Assembly (NCBI RefSeq): GCF_000987835.1
Contig: NZ_CP011308.1
Coordinates: 1,612,001-1,676,000, forward strand
Length of the DNA: 64,000 bases
Direction: 5' to 3'
Origin: Sulfurovum lithotrophicum
GTDB taxonomy: Bacteria; Campylobacterota; Campylobacteria; Campylobacterales; Sulfurovaceae
A program made the translations under genes and the position numbers. Each line of letters opens with the position of its first letter. Within the stretch, counting starts at the first letter, position 1. Positions 27,103 through 36,226 of this stretch are shown in pieces. The notes beneath the pieces are model-generated. The model had not been told where the DNA came from. It did no database searches and saw only the letters and a list, made by a program, of their open reading frames with translations.

Positions 27103-28455
27103 ATGGCAAAGAAAAAAACACTGTTTGAATGTCAGGCATGCGGATTTCAGTCTCCAAGATGGATGGGAAAATGTACCTCCTGCAACCAGTGGGAGACCAT
27201 GGTCGAACTTACGGCAGACCAGATCAAGTTCCTGAATGAAACATCGAAAAGCAGCAGTAGCGGTTCGGTACGTTCCAAAGCGCAACCCATCACACAGATC
27301 GAAGAGGACAATATTACCCGCTTCCCGTCAGGAAGCTCCGAACTCGACCTTGTACTTGGAGGCGGTGTCGTTCCGGGTTCTTTGACCCTCATAGGCGGCA
27401 GTCCGGGTATCGGTAAATCGACGCTTCTGCTGAAGATCGCTGGCAATCTTGCACAGCAGAGAAAAAAAGTACTCTATGTCTCAGGAGAGGAATCTGCCGG
27501 ACAAATCAAACTAAGGGCCAACAGGCTCGACGCCAACCACGAGAACCTTTTTCTGCTTCCCGAGATCAGCCTGAGTACCGTACTCTCCGAAATCTCCAAT
27601 GAAAATTACGAATTCATCGTCATCGACTCCATTCAAACACTCTACTCCGATGAAACACCTTCAGCACCGGGCTCCGTTACACAGGTGCGTACCATCACTT
27701 TTGAACTGATGCGTGTTGCCAAGAGTATGCATATTCCTATCTTCATCATAGGCCATATCACCAAAGACGGTTCCATCGCCGGACCAAGGGTCCTGGAACA
27801 TATGGTCGACACGGTACTCTACTTTGAAGGTGATAGCAACTCCGAGCTCAGACTGCTGCGCGGCTTCAAGAACCGTTTCGGCTCCACCAATGAAGTCGGT
27901 ATCTTCGAAATGAACAAGAGCGGCCTGAACGATGCCAAAAGCATGGCAGGCAGATTCTTCGACAAAGAGAAGCTGCAGTCGGGTTCCGCCCTGACCGTCA
28001 TTATGGAAGGAAGTCGCCCGATCATCATAGAGGTACAGGCACTCGTCTCCGAATCCTACGGGCATCCGAAGCGAAGTTCTACCGGATTTGACAACAACCG
28101 TTTGGGTATGCTCCTTGCCCTGCTGGAGAAGAAACTGGATCTGCCTCTGGGTACCTATGATGTCTTTATCAACATCTCCGGCGGTATCAAGATCAACGAA
28201 CCCTCCGCCGACCTTGCCATCATCGCGGCCATACTCAGTTCTTACCGTGACAGGGAACTGAGCGCAGAGACACTCTTTCTCGGAGAAGTGAGCCTCACCG
28301 GAGAGATACGCGAAATATCAGGACTGACTCAACGTCTCAAAGAGATGAAGACACAGGGCTTCAGCAAAGCGGTCATCCCCAACAAACCTATGGAAGAAAC
28401 AGAGATCAAATGTTTCATAGCCGACGAAGTCTCCAAAGTAGTGGAATGGATGTGA
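27103..28455 (+). CDS. radA: DNA repair protein RadA
   Basis: I place the start at 27103 (MAKKKTLFECQACG), with GGGAGAA before it, rather than at the longer in-frame ATG at 26995. The 450-residue protein has a four-cysteine zinc finger (CQACGFQSPRWMGKCTSC), a RecA-like Walker A (GGSPGIGKST), the RadA-specific GFKNRFGSTNEVG motif and a C-terminal Lon-like domain (GGIKINEPSADLAIIAA). RadA drives branch migration in recombination repair. acpS follows. Confidence 0.96.
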   Translation: MAKKKTLFECQACGFQSPRWMGKCTSCNQWETMVELTADQIKFLNETSKSSSSGSVRSKAQPITQIEEDNITRFPSGSSELDLVLGGGVVPGSLTLIGGSPGIGKSTLLLKIAGNLAQQRKKVLYVSGEESAGQIKLRANRLDANHENLFLLPEISLSTVLSEISNENYEFIVIDSIQTLYSDETPSAPGSVTQVRTITFELMRVAKSMHIPIFIIGHITKDGSIAGPRVLEHMVDTVLYFEGDSNSELRLLRGFKNRFGSTNEVGIFEMNKSGLNDAKSMAGRFFDKEKLQSGSALTVIMEGSRPIIIEVQALVSESYGHPKRSSTGFDNNRLGMLLALLEKKLDLPLGTYDVFINISGGIKINEPSADLAIIAAILSSYRDRELSAETLFLGEVSLTGEIREISGLTQRLKEMKTQGFSKAVIPNKPMEETEIKCFIADEVSKVVEWM

Positions 28456-28504
28456 GCAGCGTTAAAAAATCGACACTTTACAACATTTTCGATATACTCT
28501 TTCC

Positions 28505-28864
28505 ATGAAAGTCGGAACAGATATCATTCAAATTGATCGCATTGAAAAACTCATCGATCGCTACGGTGACACATTCAAACAGCGTTACCTGAGTAAAGAA
28601 GAGATCGCTACAGCAAAAAAAGTCGAAACGCTTGCCGGGTACTGGGCGGCCAAAGAGGCCATTGCAAAGGCTTTTGGCTGCGGCATAGGCGCCCAGCTGG
28701 CCTTTCACGACATTATGATAGCCAAAGACAACAGGGGCGCGCCCTATTTTACTCTGAGCGAGGAAGCACGCAAAACCTACACTGTCCACTCCGCTTCCGT
28801 CTCTATCAGCCATGATGGCGGTTTTGCCATTGCCATTGCTGCGATCGATTTTGAAACAGCTTGA
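28505..28864 (+). CDS. acpS: holo-[acyl-carrier-protein] synthase AcpS
   Basis: 119 residues. Transfers 4'-phosphopantetheine from CoA to the acyl carrier protein. MKVGTDIIQIDRIEKLI holds the Mg-binding Asp, and LAGYWAAKEAIAKAFGCG the catalytic WAAKEA box with Glu and Lys. The C-terminal SVSISHDGGFAIAIA matches the family. Size is standard. Confidence 0.95.
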   Translation: MKVGTDIIQIDRIEKLIDRYGDTFKQRYLSKEEIATAKKVETLAGYWAAKEAIAKAFGCGIGAQLAFHDIMIAKDNRGAPYFTLSEEARKTYTVHSASVSISHDGGFAIAIAAIDFETA

Positions 28865-28917
28865 ATTTCCCCAGGGAATTATATTACAATATTGACACTA
28901 CTTTAGAAGGATAAAAA

Positions 28918-29325
28918 ATGAAGTATCTACTCATGATCGTCTCTGTTGCACTCCTGTTTACAGGATGTATTGAACAGAGTCCAAAAGTCAACAAAGCACC
29001 CGTAAAGGCCAAAGAGACCAATGCCACAAGCTATGTAGCTCCACCCCCACCGAAAAAACATATCAAACTCAAAGAGGTGCAGGATGACAACTATTCCCCG
29101 GAATATATGTACCCAGACGACAAATACAAAAAAGACAAGCTTGTTGAGGCAAAAGGGGACAGTACTGCTGCTGAGGCCATAGAAAAAGCGGCTGCGAGTA
29201 TGAGCAGAGCAGAATGTATCTCCATGATCGGACAGGAAAAATTCGACAAATATACACAGATGTACGGAAACGAAGAAGCATCCATCAAACGCTGTACACT
29301 TCTAAAATCCATACAAAAAGGCTAA
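28918..29325 (+). CDS. small lipoprotein of unknown function
   Basis: 135 residues with a signal peptide ending in LLFTGCIE (lipid cysteine at about 17). A proline- and lysine-rich linker (SYVAPPPPKKHIKLKEV) precedes an acidic and Tyr-rich stretch, then a small helical C-terminal domain (SRAECISMIGQEKFDKYTQM, IKRCTLL) with two cysteines. I do not recognise the family. It lies after acpS in the same direction with its own AGAAGGA site. Confidence 0.75.
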   Translation: MKYLLMIVSVALLFTGCIEQSPKVNKAPVKAKETNATSYVAPPPPKKHIKLKEVQDDNYSPEYMYPDDKYKKDKLVEAKGDSTAAEAIEKAAASMSRAECISMIGQEKFDKYTQMYGNEEASIKRCTLLKSIQKG

Positions 29326-29338
29326 ACTGCCTCCTGCA

Positions 29339-30328
29339 CTATTTACGCAGATGAATCATCTTGAAGCGGTCACCCATCATGGTGGGGGCGATCAGTGTTT
29401 TGATCTTGTCTGCTTCACGCATGTATCTTTCCTGTGTCGTCTGTGAAGCGAACTGTTCGAGTATTTCTATCAATCCAAAACGTATCAAAGCCCTTGCCTG
29501 TGTTTCATAACTCTCTTCTTTGAAACCCGCTGACTGAAAGGCTTCAAGGACATGTTTGAAGTTCACATCATAGGTAATGTCATCTTTCCCAAAAGACTTT
29601 GAAAGATCCAGTGCCTCGTCAAAAAGAGGGAAAGTCTCATGTGCCCGGTAGACACGGATGGAAAAGTCATTGCGAACATACTTCTCACCGTAGTCAAAAC
29701 TGACAAAGTCACACTTCTTTATGCCGGATGCCATCGCTTTGGCAAAATCCTCATAGCCCACAGCGACTTCACCCTGCTTCAGGTAATGCCCTTTGGCCCA
29801 TTCCAGCATCTTTGAAGGAGCCGGCTCCCACGATATGGTATGATCTTCTACGACGGCTATCTGTTCATCCTTGAGAAGTTCACAGGGAAAGGCATCGAAG
29901 ATCTCGTTGGCAACGACAAAAGCGTATTGGGCATTTACTTCGGAGAGATCTTCAAAGTGTGTTACGGTTACATCGTCCCCGAAACGCTCTTTGATGTATG
30001 CCGACTGTGCCTCCCGGACTTCTGGCTGACGCTCGACAATACCGAATTTGAGTGTCTGAACCAGAGAAGGGTCGCAGGTGTAAAGCCACTGTATCATGTC
30101 GCAGATCAGGTATCCCTGATGCGCTCCCACCTCGATGAGCCAGCCGTTCCTGTCCGCTTCGCCCTCTTTGAGCATTTTGAAAAAATAGTTGGCGATGCTT
30201 GCACCGAAAAAACTGCTGGTACTCACTGCCGTATAAAAATCCCCCGACTTTCCTATGGCCTTGAAGTTTTTGTAATATCCGTTCTCTCCGTAGAGCCATT
30301 CGTTCATATATTCGCTAAAGTACATTTT
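29339..30328 (-). CDS. MidA/NDUFAF7-like SAM-dependent methyltransferase
   Basis: I prefer the ATG at 30328 (MYFSEYMNEWLYGENGYY), which matches the usual family start; an upstream ATG at 30370 would overlap the TolC-like gene by 56 bases instead of 14. The 329-residue protein shows GDFYTAVSTSSFFG, the SAM site WLIEVGAHQGYLICDMI, and FVVANEIFDAFPCELL, all found in MidA. The human homologue methylates an arginine in complex I subunit NDUFS2. A parallel role on NADH dehydrogenase here is inference. Confidence 0.85.
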   Translation of the reverse strand, partial: KMYFSEYMNEWLYGENGYYKNFKAIGKSGDFYTAVSTSSFFGASIANYFFKMLKEGEADRNGWLIEVGAHQGYLICDMIQWLYTCDPSLVQTLKFGIVERQPEVREAQSAYIKERFGDDVTVTHFEDLSEVNAQYAFVVANEIFDAFPCELLKDEQIAVVEDHTISWEPAPSKMLEWAKGHYLKQGEVAVGYEDFAKAMASGIKKCDFVSFDYGEKYVRNDFSIRVYRAHETFPLFDEALDLSKSFGKDDITYDVNFKHVLEAFQSAGFKEESYETQARALIRFGLIEILEQFASQTTQERYMREADKIKTLIAPTMMGDRFKMIHLRK

Positions 30329-31529
30329 CCATCCGTACATAAAGTTTGAGAAGCTGTAACTGTTTGTCAATACTGTAAATACGCTGATCGAGTCTTCTGA
30401 TCTGTTGCGAATTCTTCATCACATTGGCATCATATACAGTTTTTTCTCCCGCTTGTGCGAGGTTCTTCGTCACTTTGTAGAGATTACCGTAGATCTTCTC
30501 GTCTTTTCTGGCCAGAGAGATCTTTTTGTCGAGGATATGCAGACTGTTGCGTATCCAGTCATATTCCTCATTGACGGTATGCTTCCTGTCGATCACTTCT
30601 GTGGCAGCCCTGAGTTTCTCCACTTTACTCAACTCTATATCGCTGAATGCATTCACATCGATAGGCATCGAGATACTGAATCCGTAATTATAGTAGCTTT
30701 CATTCAGGTTGGGACTGGGGAAAAGCGGGTTAAGGTCACCATCTATGTATTGCCCATGAAGCGAAACGGTCGGAAGGTATTTTGCCCAGGTTGTTTTTTC
30801 TTTATAGTCCATTTCAAGTGCATGCAGGCTGTCTCTTTTGAGTTCGAGATTTTTACGGGTATAGTTTTGTTTGTCTATAAGTTTAAGTTTTGGAAGCCTC
30901 AGCTTGTCAGGATTTTTATCACTCAGAACAGAAAAACGCTGCTTGAGCTCCATTTCGTTCAGACGCATCTCAAGCAGTGCCGTTTCATCCTGGCTCTTCT
31001 TCAGTATTGCCTGGTCAAGAAAACTGCTGTCCAGAATACCCGCTTCATAACTGTCACGTTTCTGCCGTATGTCAATAGTATCATTCTCTATCTGGTACCG
31101 CATCTTCTCCTTTTCAAGCCTGATACGCTTGAGATTGAAGAGAACCGCAACGGCATCACCGATCATCTGACGTCTCTGCAATGTGATGTCGGTTCTGTTC
31201 GCATTTCTCAATGCCCCAGAGTATTTGATGGCATAATATATCCCGCCCGATTTGAAGATCGGCTGGTCTATAGAAACAGAAAATGTACTGGTATCAACAG
31301 TTCCTGTCCTGAACTGGGTCGTATAATTCTTCCCGTAGCTTACCGTTACCGGATTGATCCAGCTTTTGGAAAGTATATCGCTCTGCAACTCATTTCCCTG
31401 AAACTGATAGTCAAAAAGAGACTCTTTGGTGCCGGAGAGTATCTCGCTCAACTCATCTGCTCCAAGAGAAGAGATGAACAGAAGACTACAAAGAAGATAT
31501 AGCCGCTTCAAAACGTTTGAACCCTTCAT
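30315..31529 (-). CDS. TolC-family outer membrane efflux protein
   Basis: 404 residues with an N-terminal signal peptide (LYLLCSLLFISSLGA, cleavage near 24). The body has two long alpha-helical, coiled-coil halves separated by beta-rich segments (VSYGKNYTTQFRTGTVDTST, TVSLHGQYIDGDLN, YGFSISMPIDVNAFSDIELS), the layout of TolC-like channels. It is on the short side for the family. The start overlaps argD by 44 bases; a TTG at 31511 would shorten the overlap. No pump or adaptor gene is adjacent. Confidence 0.82.
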   Translation of the reverse strand: MKGSNVLKRLYLLCSLLFISSLGADELSEILSGTKESLFDYQFQGNELQSDILSKSWINPVTVSYGKNYTTQFRTGTVDTSTFSVSIDQPIFKSGGIYYAIKYSGALRNANRTDITLQRRQMIGDAVAVLFNLKRIRLEKEKMRYQIENDTIDIRQKRDSYEAGILDSSFLDQAILKKSQDETALLEMRLNEMELKQRFSVLSDKNPDKLRLPKLKLIDKQNYTRKNLELKRDSLHALEMDYKEKTTWAKYLPTVSLHGQYIDGDLNPLFPSPNLNESYYNYGFSISMPIDVNAFSDIELSKVEKLRAATEVIDRKHTVNEEYDWIRNSLHILDKKISLARKDEKIYGNLYKVTKNLAQAGEKTVYDANVMKNSQQIRRLDQRIYSIDKQLQLLKLYVRMENVL

Positions 31530-32670
31530 CGATCTCTTCTTTGCTAATGGTAAGGCTTGGCAGGAAACGTACCGTATTGCGCCCTGCTTTAAGTACTACC
31601 AAACCTTCTTTCATACTGTTTTTGATACTATTTCCCTGTATCTGCGCACTCTTGGCACGCAATCCGCGCATCAGACCGAGTCCGACCTCTTTTTCGAAAA
31701 GGTTTTCATACTTCGCCGCTATCTCCTGAAGCTTTGCTTCAAAATAGAGCAGTGTTTCATGCAAGCCCCCATCATCATAGAATTCGGAAAGAATGTCCAG
31801 AACAGCTAATCCAGCTGCCGTACTCAGGTAGTTGCCCCCAAAAGTACTGCCGTGGTCACCCGCGCTCAGCACATCTTTGTGCTTCGTCATCACCGCACCG
31901 ATGGGCACACCTCCGCCAAGCCCTTTGGCAAGCGTCACAATGTCCGGTTCTATTTCATAGAGGTTCGATGCGAGGAACTCACCCGTTCTGTAGACACCGG
32001 TCTGCACCTCATCGACGATGAGCAGCACATTCTTCTCCCTGAGATGGGCTGCGAGTTTCTGAACTTCCTCTTTTTCAAAAGGCTGCACTCCTCCCTCACC
32101 CTGCACCAGTTCGAGCAATACCGCAACAGTCTCGTCATCGATGGCATCATAAACATCCGCGATCCCCGGCACATAACTGAACCCGGCAGGATACGGCGAG
32201 AAGTTCGGTGTATGAAAACTCTCCTGCCCTGTCGCCTTGACCGTCGTGATGGTACGTCCGTGGAAAGAGTGTTCCAGTGTGATGACCTTGTATCGTTTGT
32301 TCTCAAACTGTGTCTCGCCGTATTTTCGTGCTATCTTGATGGCACCTTCGTTCGCCTCGGCGCCCGAGTTGGCAAAGAAAACACCCATATCATATCCGGA
32401 AAGTTCCACCATTCTCTGCGCGAGTTTCGCCTGAGGTTCTATCACCTGCAGGTTGGAGATGTGGATGATCTTCTTTGCCTGTTCGCAAATGGCAGATGTC
32501 AGCCTCTCATTCCCATGCCCCACAGAGTTCACTGCAATCCCTGACGCAAAGTCTATGTAGTCACGTCCGTTCTCATCATACAGTGTAGACCCCACACCCT
32601 TTACAAAGTTCGTGTAATCACGCGCATAGGTCTGCAGTACGTATTTTTTGTCCAATTCTTCAAGTGTCAT
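31486..32670 (-). CDS. argD: acetylornithine aminotransferase ArgD
   Basis: A 394-residue class III PLP aminotransferase for arginine synthesis, which may also act on succinyldiaminopimelate. I use the second ATG (MTLEELDKKYVLQTYARD) because GGAAAAG lies before it; the ATG at 32682 is four codons longer. Motifs are FVKGVGSTLYDENGRDYID, HGRTITTVKATGQ, LLIVDEVQTGVYRTG and the PLP lysine in TLAKGLGGGVPIGAV. A TATAAT at about 32702-32707 should be its own -10 box. Confidence 0.94.
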   Translation of the reverse strand: MTLEELDKKYVLQTYARDYTNFVKGVGSTLYDENGRDYIDFASGIAVNSVGHGNERLTSAICEQAKKIIHISNLQVIEPQAKLAQRMVELSGYDMGVFFANSGAEANEGAIKIARKYGETQFENKRYKVITLEHSFHGRTITTVKATGQESFHTPNFSPYPAGFSYVPGIADVYDAIDDETVAVLLELVQGEGGVQPFEKEEVQKLAAHLREKNVLLIVDEVQTGVYRTGEFLASNLYEIEPDIVTLAKGLGGGVPIGAVMTKHKDVLSAGDHGSTFGGNYLSTAAGLAVLDILSEFYDDGGLHETLLYFEAKLQEIAAKYENLFEKEVGLGLMRGLRAKSAQIQGNSIKNSMKEGLVVLKAGRNTVRFLPSLTISKEEIDEGFKRFEAAISSL

Positions 32671-32719
32671 GTTCTTTTCCATTATGAATTATTCTTGTTG
32701 ATATTATAGCAGAGTGTTG

Positions 32720-35272
32720 TTATACATCATTACAGCTCTTGATCTTATCTTTGTATTTCACATCCAAGAACTTAAAATGCTTTTTAGCATAAGATATCTG
32801 CCATGCTTCCCTACTTCGCATATCTCTATGTTTATCACTTCCTTTTGTTTCTACCACAAAAGCTCCTTCACTCTCATCATATTTGATAACTGCAAAATCG
32901 GGACTATAATTTCCTAATGGTGTTTTGATTTTAAATCGCTTAGGGAGCTTTGCAAAAAATTTGAAGTGTGTATCAGCACATCCAATAAAGTCTTTTTCTA
33001 TACCAGAATCCCACTGCTCTGCATCATATAAGCCTCTTTTGCAATCTTCCAAGTCATACCCCTCTAGTACATCAGGAAATACATTGACAAATTCATAATA
33101 TTCACCGTTTTCTCTATAGGCTATACCATCGGCTGTTTCTGTAAGTACTTCATGCTTTGCATCATCAAATGCTTCTAATGCTCTTTTGATGTAGCTGTCA
33201 CTATTACGGATAAAAGGTTTCAGGTCAACTTCACCCAATATCTCTATAATCATCTTTCTGGTAAGTCCTATCTCTTGTTCTATCAAAGAGACCAGGTCTG
33301 GCAATGTCTGTTCAAAGTTCAAGCCATAACTTTTCTCTTCAGCCACATAACCATAAATATCATCTTCTATCGTACCAAACTGTCTTACAATCTTTTGTTC
33401 TCTAGTTTCTATCTCTTGCAGTTTTCTGATGACTTTTTCTTTGTATCTCTCTTCGTCCAGTTTGAGTTCAAAAATCGTTTTACTTTTTAGCTTTTTCCAC
33501 AAAGCTCTAAATTCATTACTAAGTTCCACTTCTGCATATTTTCGTGTAGCAACCTTTTTCTTCTTTATATTATTTGGAATGCTACCGTCACTTACCCCAC
33601 TTGCTTCATACTCAAGCTGTAAACTTTTGGCAAACTCATCAAAACTTTCATTTGCAACCACGGTAAGCCTGTTGATCTCTTTGTCCTCTACTCTATTCCC
33701 GAACTTATCTACTGCCAGACGCACACCACGCCCCAGTATCTGTCGTTTTTTCATCTCTGATTTTGTATCGTTAAGCGTGGTGATGAAAAATACATTCGGA
33801 TTATCCCATCCCTCTTTTAAGGCACTATGAGAAAAAATAAAACTTGTCTTCTCTTCGAAACTCAAAAGTTTCTCTTTTTCTTTCATAATCAAGTCATAGG
33901 TTTTTTTTGCCAGTTTTCTATCACTGTCATTGTTTTTCAAGTCATCTATATACCCTGACTTTCGCTTTGCAAAATAGTACTTATAGACATCACTGGCCTC
34001 TATCTCTTTAAAACTTTCATAATTCACTTTCAGTCTATCGAACTCTTGACAAAAGTGTCTTTGCATCCATCCATCCTCTTCTTCAAGAAAGTTTGCCACC
34101 CTGTCTATAAAAAAAAGACTCAACACCTTGATATTTTTGGCTTTTAGTACTTCGTATTTTTCCATATGCATGGCTATAGCTTCTGTTATCTGCTGTTCTT
34201 GTATCTGACGTTTCACCTGACCATTGATCTGACTCAATTCTAAGCGTAAACCATTCTCAAACTGTATAAACATCTCTCTTGCGTTTATCTCATTGACTAT
34301 AAACCCAGAGTAGATTGGGTTCTTTGTTTTATCCTTCAGGCTGTCATTGCCTTTTATCTTGACTGATTTTGTCACAAATTCATCTTTATTTTTGATGATG
34401 AGTTCCAGTGTTGCCACGGGTCTTTTTGACTTTTTGTCTATCTCTATTTTGAGTACATTCACATAAGTATCATTGACCGTTTGATTTTCACTAAGGGCTA
34501 GTACATCTATCTGTTTTACCAAGCCTTGCGCCAATGCTTCTCTAGGCGTAAGTGTGTAGATTAAGTTGTAGTAGTTTTTATGTGTAGCAGAAAATCTAAG
34601 CGTAAAGAGTGGATTGAGCTCTGCTATAGAGGTTTTGCTCAGTTCACTTTCCATATTTTGTGGTTCATCAAGTATGAGTATGGGGTTGGTCTTTTGCAAG
34701 CTCTCTTTAGGTGTGCCTGCAAATCCCTCTTGTGTCATGTTTAGTATGGTATTGGCTCTTTTAAAACTGTCTATAGTCATCACCATGACCTGTAAACCAT
34801 CATCACGTATAAAGTGCTTCAAACTCCCTAGCCTGGAAGAGTCATACTCAAAGTAATCATAAGGAAACCTATACTGTGAAGAAAAGTGTGCTTTCATACT
34901 TGCCAAAGAACTGAGTACTCCTTCTCGAATAGCGATAGAGGGTGTAATGATAATGTACTTATTCCACCCATACTTTTCATACAGTTCCAGTATAGACTTG
35001 ATATACACATAGGTCTTCCCCGTTCCTGTCTCCATCTCCACAGAAAAGTCACGACTCTGTAACATCAAAGATTCTTCTATGCCATTCTCTCTTTGTACCC
35101 GCTGTAAGTTCTCCAGTATCGCTACATCATCCAGAATGTATCCATTGCCACACACGGCTTCACCATCAAAAATATCATACTCACATACCTGTCTGTTCTG
35201 ACCCTGAAAAAGATCTACTATAGACGTTATGGCTTTGGTCTGGTGGGGTTGAGTAGTGTATTTTAGCTGCAT
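32720..35272 (-). CDS. res: type III restriction endonuclease subunit Res
   Basis: An 850-residue protein from the ATG at 35272 (MQLKYTTQPHQTKAI), preceded by GGAAAGAGAG and overlapping the abi stop by ten bases. It is an SF2 helicase with Walker A in VEMETGTGKTYVYIKS (about residue 80), a DExx-type box ILDEPQNM (about 200) and motif VI near KRQILGRGVRLAVD. The C-terminal endonuclease domain has NYSPDFAVIKY and AFVVETKGS, a PD-(D/E)xK site. It cuts DNA after translocation from unmethylated sites recognised by Mod. The gene looks intact. Confidence 0.95.
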   Translation of the reverse strand: MQLKYTTQPHQTKAITSIVDLFQGQNRQVCEYDIFDGEAVCGNGYILDDVAILENLQRVQRENGIEESLMLQSRDFSVEMETGTGKTYVYIKSILELYEKYGWNKYIIITPSIAIREGVLSSLASMKAHFSSQYRFPYDYFEYDSSRLGSLKHFIRDDGLQVMVMTIDSFKRANTILNMTQEGFAGTPKESLQKTNPILILDEPQNMESELSKTSIAELNPLFTLRFSATHKNYYNLIYTLTPREALAQGLVKQIDVLALSENQTVNDTYVNVLKIEIDKKSKRPVATLELIIKNKDEFVTKSVKIKGNDSLKDKTKNPIYSGFIVNEINAREMFIQFENGLRLELSQINGQVKRQIQEQQITEAIAMHMEKYEVLKAKNIKVLSLFFIDRVANFLEEEDGWMQRHFCQEFDRLKVNYESFKEIEASDVYKYYFAKRKSGYIDDLKNNDSDRKLAKKTYDLIMKEKEKLLSFEEKTSFIFSHSALKEGWDNPNVFFITTLNDTKSEMKKRQILGRGVRLAVDKFGNRVEDKEINRLTVVANESFDEFAKSLQLEYEASGVSDGSIPNNIKKKKVATRKYAEVELSNEFRALWKKLKSKTIFELKLDEERYKEKVIRKLQEIETREQKIVRQFGTIEDDIYGYVAEEKSYGLNFEQTLPDLVSLIEQEIGLTRKMIIEILGEVDLKPFIRNSDSYIKRALEAFDDAKHEVLTETADGIAYRENGEYYEFVNVFPDVLEGYDLEDCKRGLYDAEQWDSGIEKDFIGCADTHFKFFAKLPKRFKIKTPLGNYSPDFAVIKYDESEGAFVVETKGSDKHRDMRSREAWQISYAKKHFKFLDVKYKDKIKSCNDV

Positions 35273-36144
35273 AATCTCTCTTTCCAATCTTCACTAAATC
35301 CCATATTATGCAGAGGTATATCAGGATACTCCTCCAGCAATGAGACTATTTTGCTTTTAAATCCATCGGCTGTTTCAAGCCTGTCAAACATATAGCTCAA
35401 CATAAGTATCACGACAAATATCTTATCATTTTTTAATCCCTGAAACGCTGTTACTTTTTTAGGGAGGAGTGCTTTGATAGCGAACTGTTTGTTCCACACT
35501 CTTCCGTGATGTGCACAGATGTTACGTACATGATTGGTGACATGCAGCCAGTTTTTGAGTACTTTTGGTGGTATAAGCAGTTTGGCTGTCATGGTTTCAT
35601 GCTCTGGTTTAAGGGCTTTAAAAAGTTTGGAAAGTGTGGAAAAAGAAATGATCTCTACCATCATCCATACAGGAAGTATGTCAGAGCTATACTGCTTTTT
35701 AAAATGCGTCACAAAGGCTTCTCTCGAACGGTTTGTTTCTCTTTGTATCGTTTGCATGAGATTGATGTACTCTGTATAGCCAATATTCAGATTTTCTTTT
35801 TTCATATAGCCAAAAGCACCTGTCTCTTTGGAGAGGTTATAGGCTATATTTGCCCTGATATTGATCTCCAAAGTTTCTATGGCATCAAATACAATCTTAC
35901 GCAGTGCTTTATCAAAATAATACACTCTAAGAATTTCTTCAAATCTCGTATCAGCATTAAAAATATCTTTTTCATACTGAAACGGCAAGAAATAGGCACT
36001 CAATCTATAGTAGCTGATATGCTCCAGTTTTTTACGTACCAAATCTGTATCTGTGACTACCAGACCACGAGATATTAGCAAGGCTATCTGTTCATCATAA
36101 TTAAGGTGTTTTTTTGTGAAAGTGTGGGAAATCATAAGAAGCAC
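35263..36144 (-). CDS. Abi_2 (AbiD/AbiF-like) HEPN abortive-infection protein
   Basis: 293 residues. It starts at GTG 36144 or, more likely, ATG 36135 (MISHTFTKKHLNYDEQIA). The N-terminal region LLISRGLVVTDTDLVRKKLEHISYYRLSAYFLPF is the Abi_2 signature. The C-terminal half contains NHVRNICAHHGRVWNKQF, an R-x4-H motif (about Arg205-His210) typical of HEPN ribonucleases. Abi_2 proteins are thought to arrest infected cells by RNA cleavage. The gene lies between mod and res, all on one strand, and overlaps res. It has its own strong promoter. Confidence 0.9.
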   Translation of the reverse strand: MLLMISHTFTKKHLNYDEQIALLISRGLVVTDTDLVRKKLEHISYYRLSAYFLPFQYEKDIFNADTRFEEILRVYYFDKALRKIVFDAIETLEINIRANIAYNLSKETGAFGYMKKENLNIGYTEYINLMQTIQRETNRSREAFVTHFKKQYSSDILPVWMMVEIISFSTLSKLFKALKPEHETMTAKLLIPPKVLKNWLHVTNHVRNICAHHGRVWNKQFAIKALLPKKVTAFQGLKNDKIFVVILMLSYMFDRLETADGFKSKIVSLLEEYPDIPLHNMGFSEDWKERLCS

Positions 36145-36191
36145 TTCCCCGTTGGCACATTGTAAAGAGGTGGAGGAAGTATGTTGGGAGT

Positions 36192-36220
36192 ATTATAGCA
36201 CAGTGCACTGAAAATGTCAA
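36192..36220 (-). promoter_or_regulatory. perfect-consensus promoter in front of the abi gene
   Basis: On the minus strand TTGACA (36215-36220) and TATAAT (36192-36197) are separated by exactly 17 bases, the ideal sigma-70 layout. Transcription should begin near 36185. The resulting short leader has ACTTCC pairing with GGAAGT around GGGGAAG, the only candidate ribosome site. Confidence 0.85.
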
Positions 36221-36226
36221 CTTCCA

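Noticed and set aside
30405-31502. A 365-codon plus-strand frame
   Set aside because: It is antisense to the TolC-like gene, with no ribosome site and no recognisable domain.
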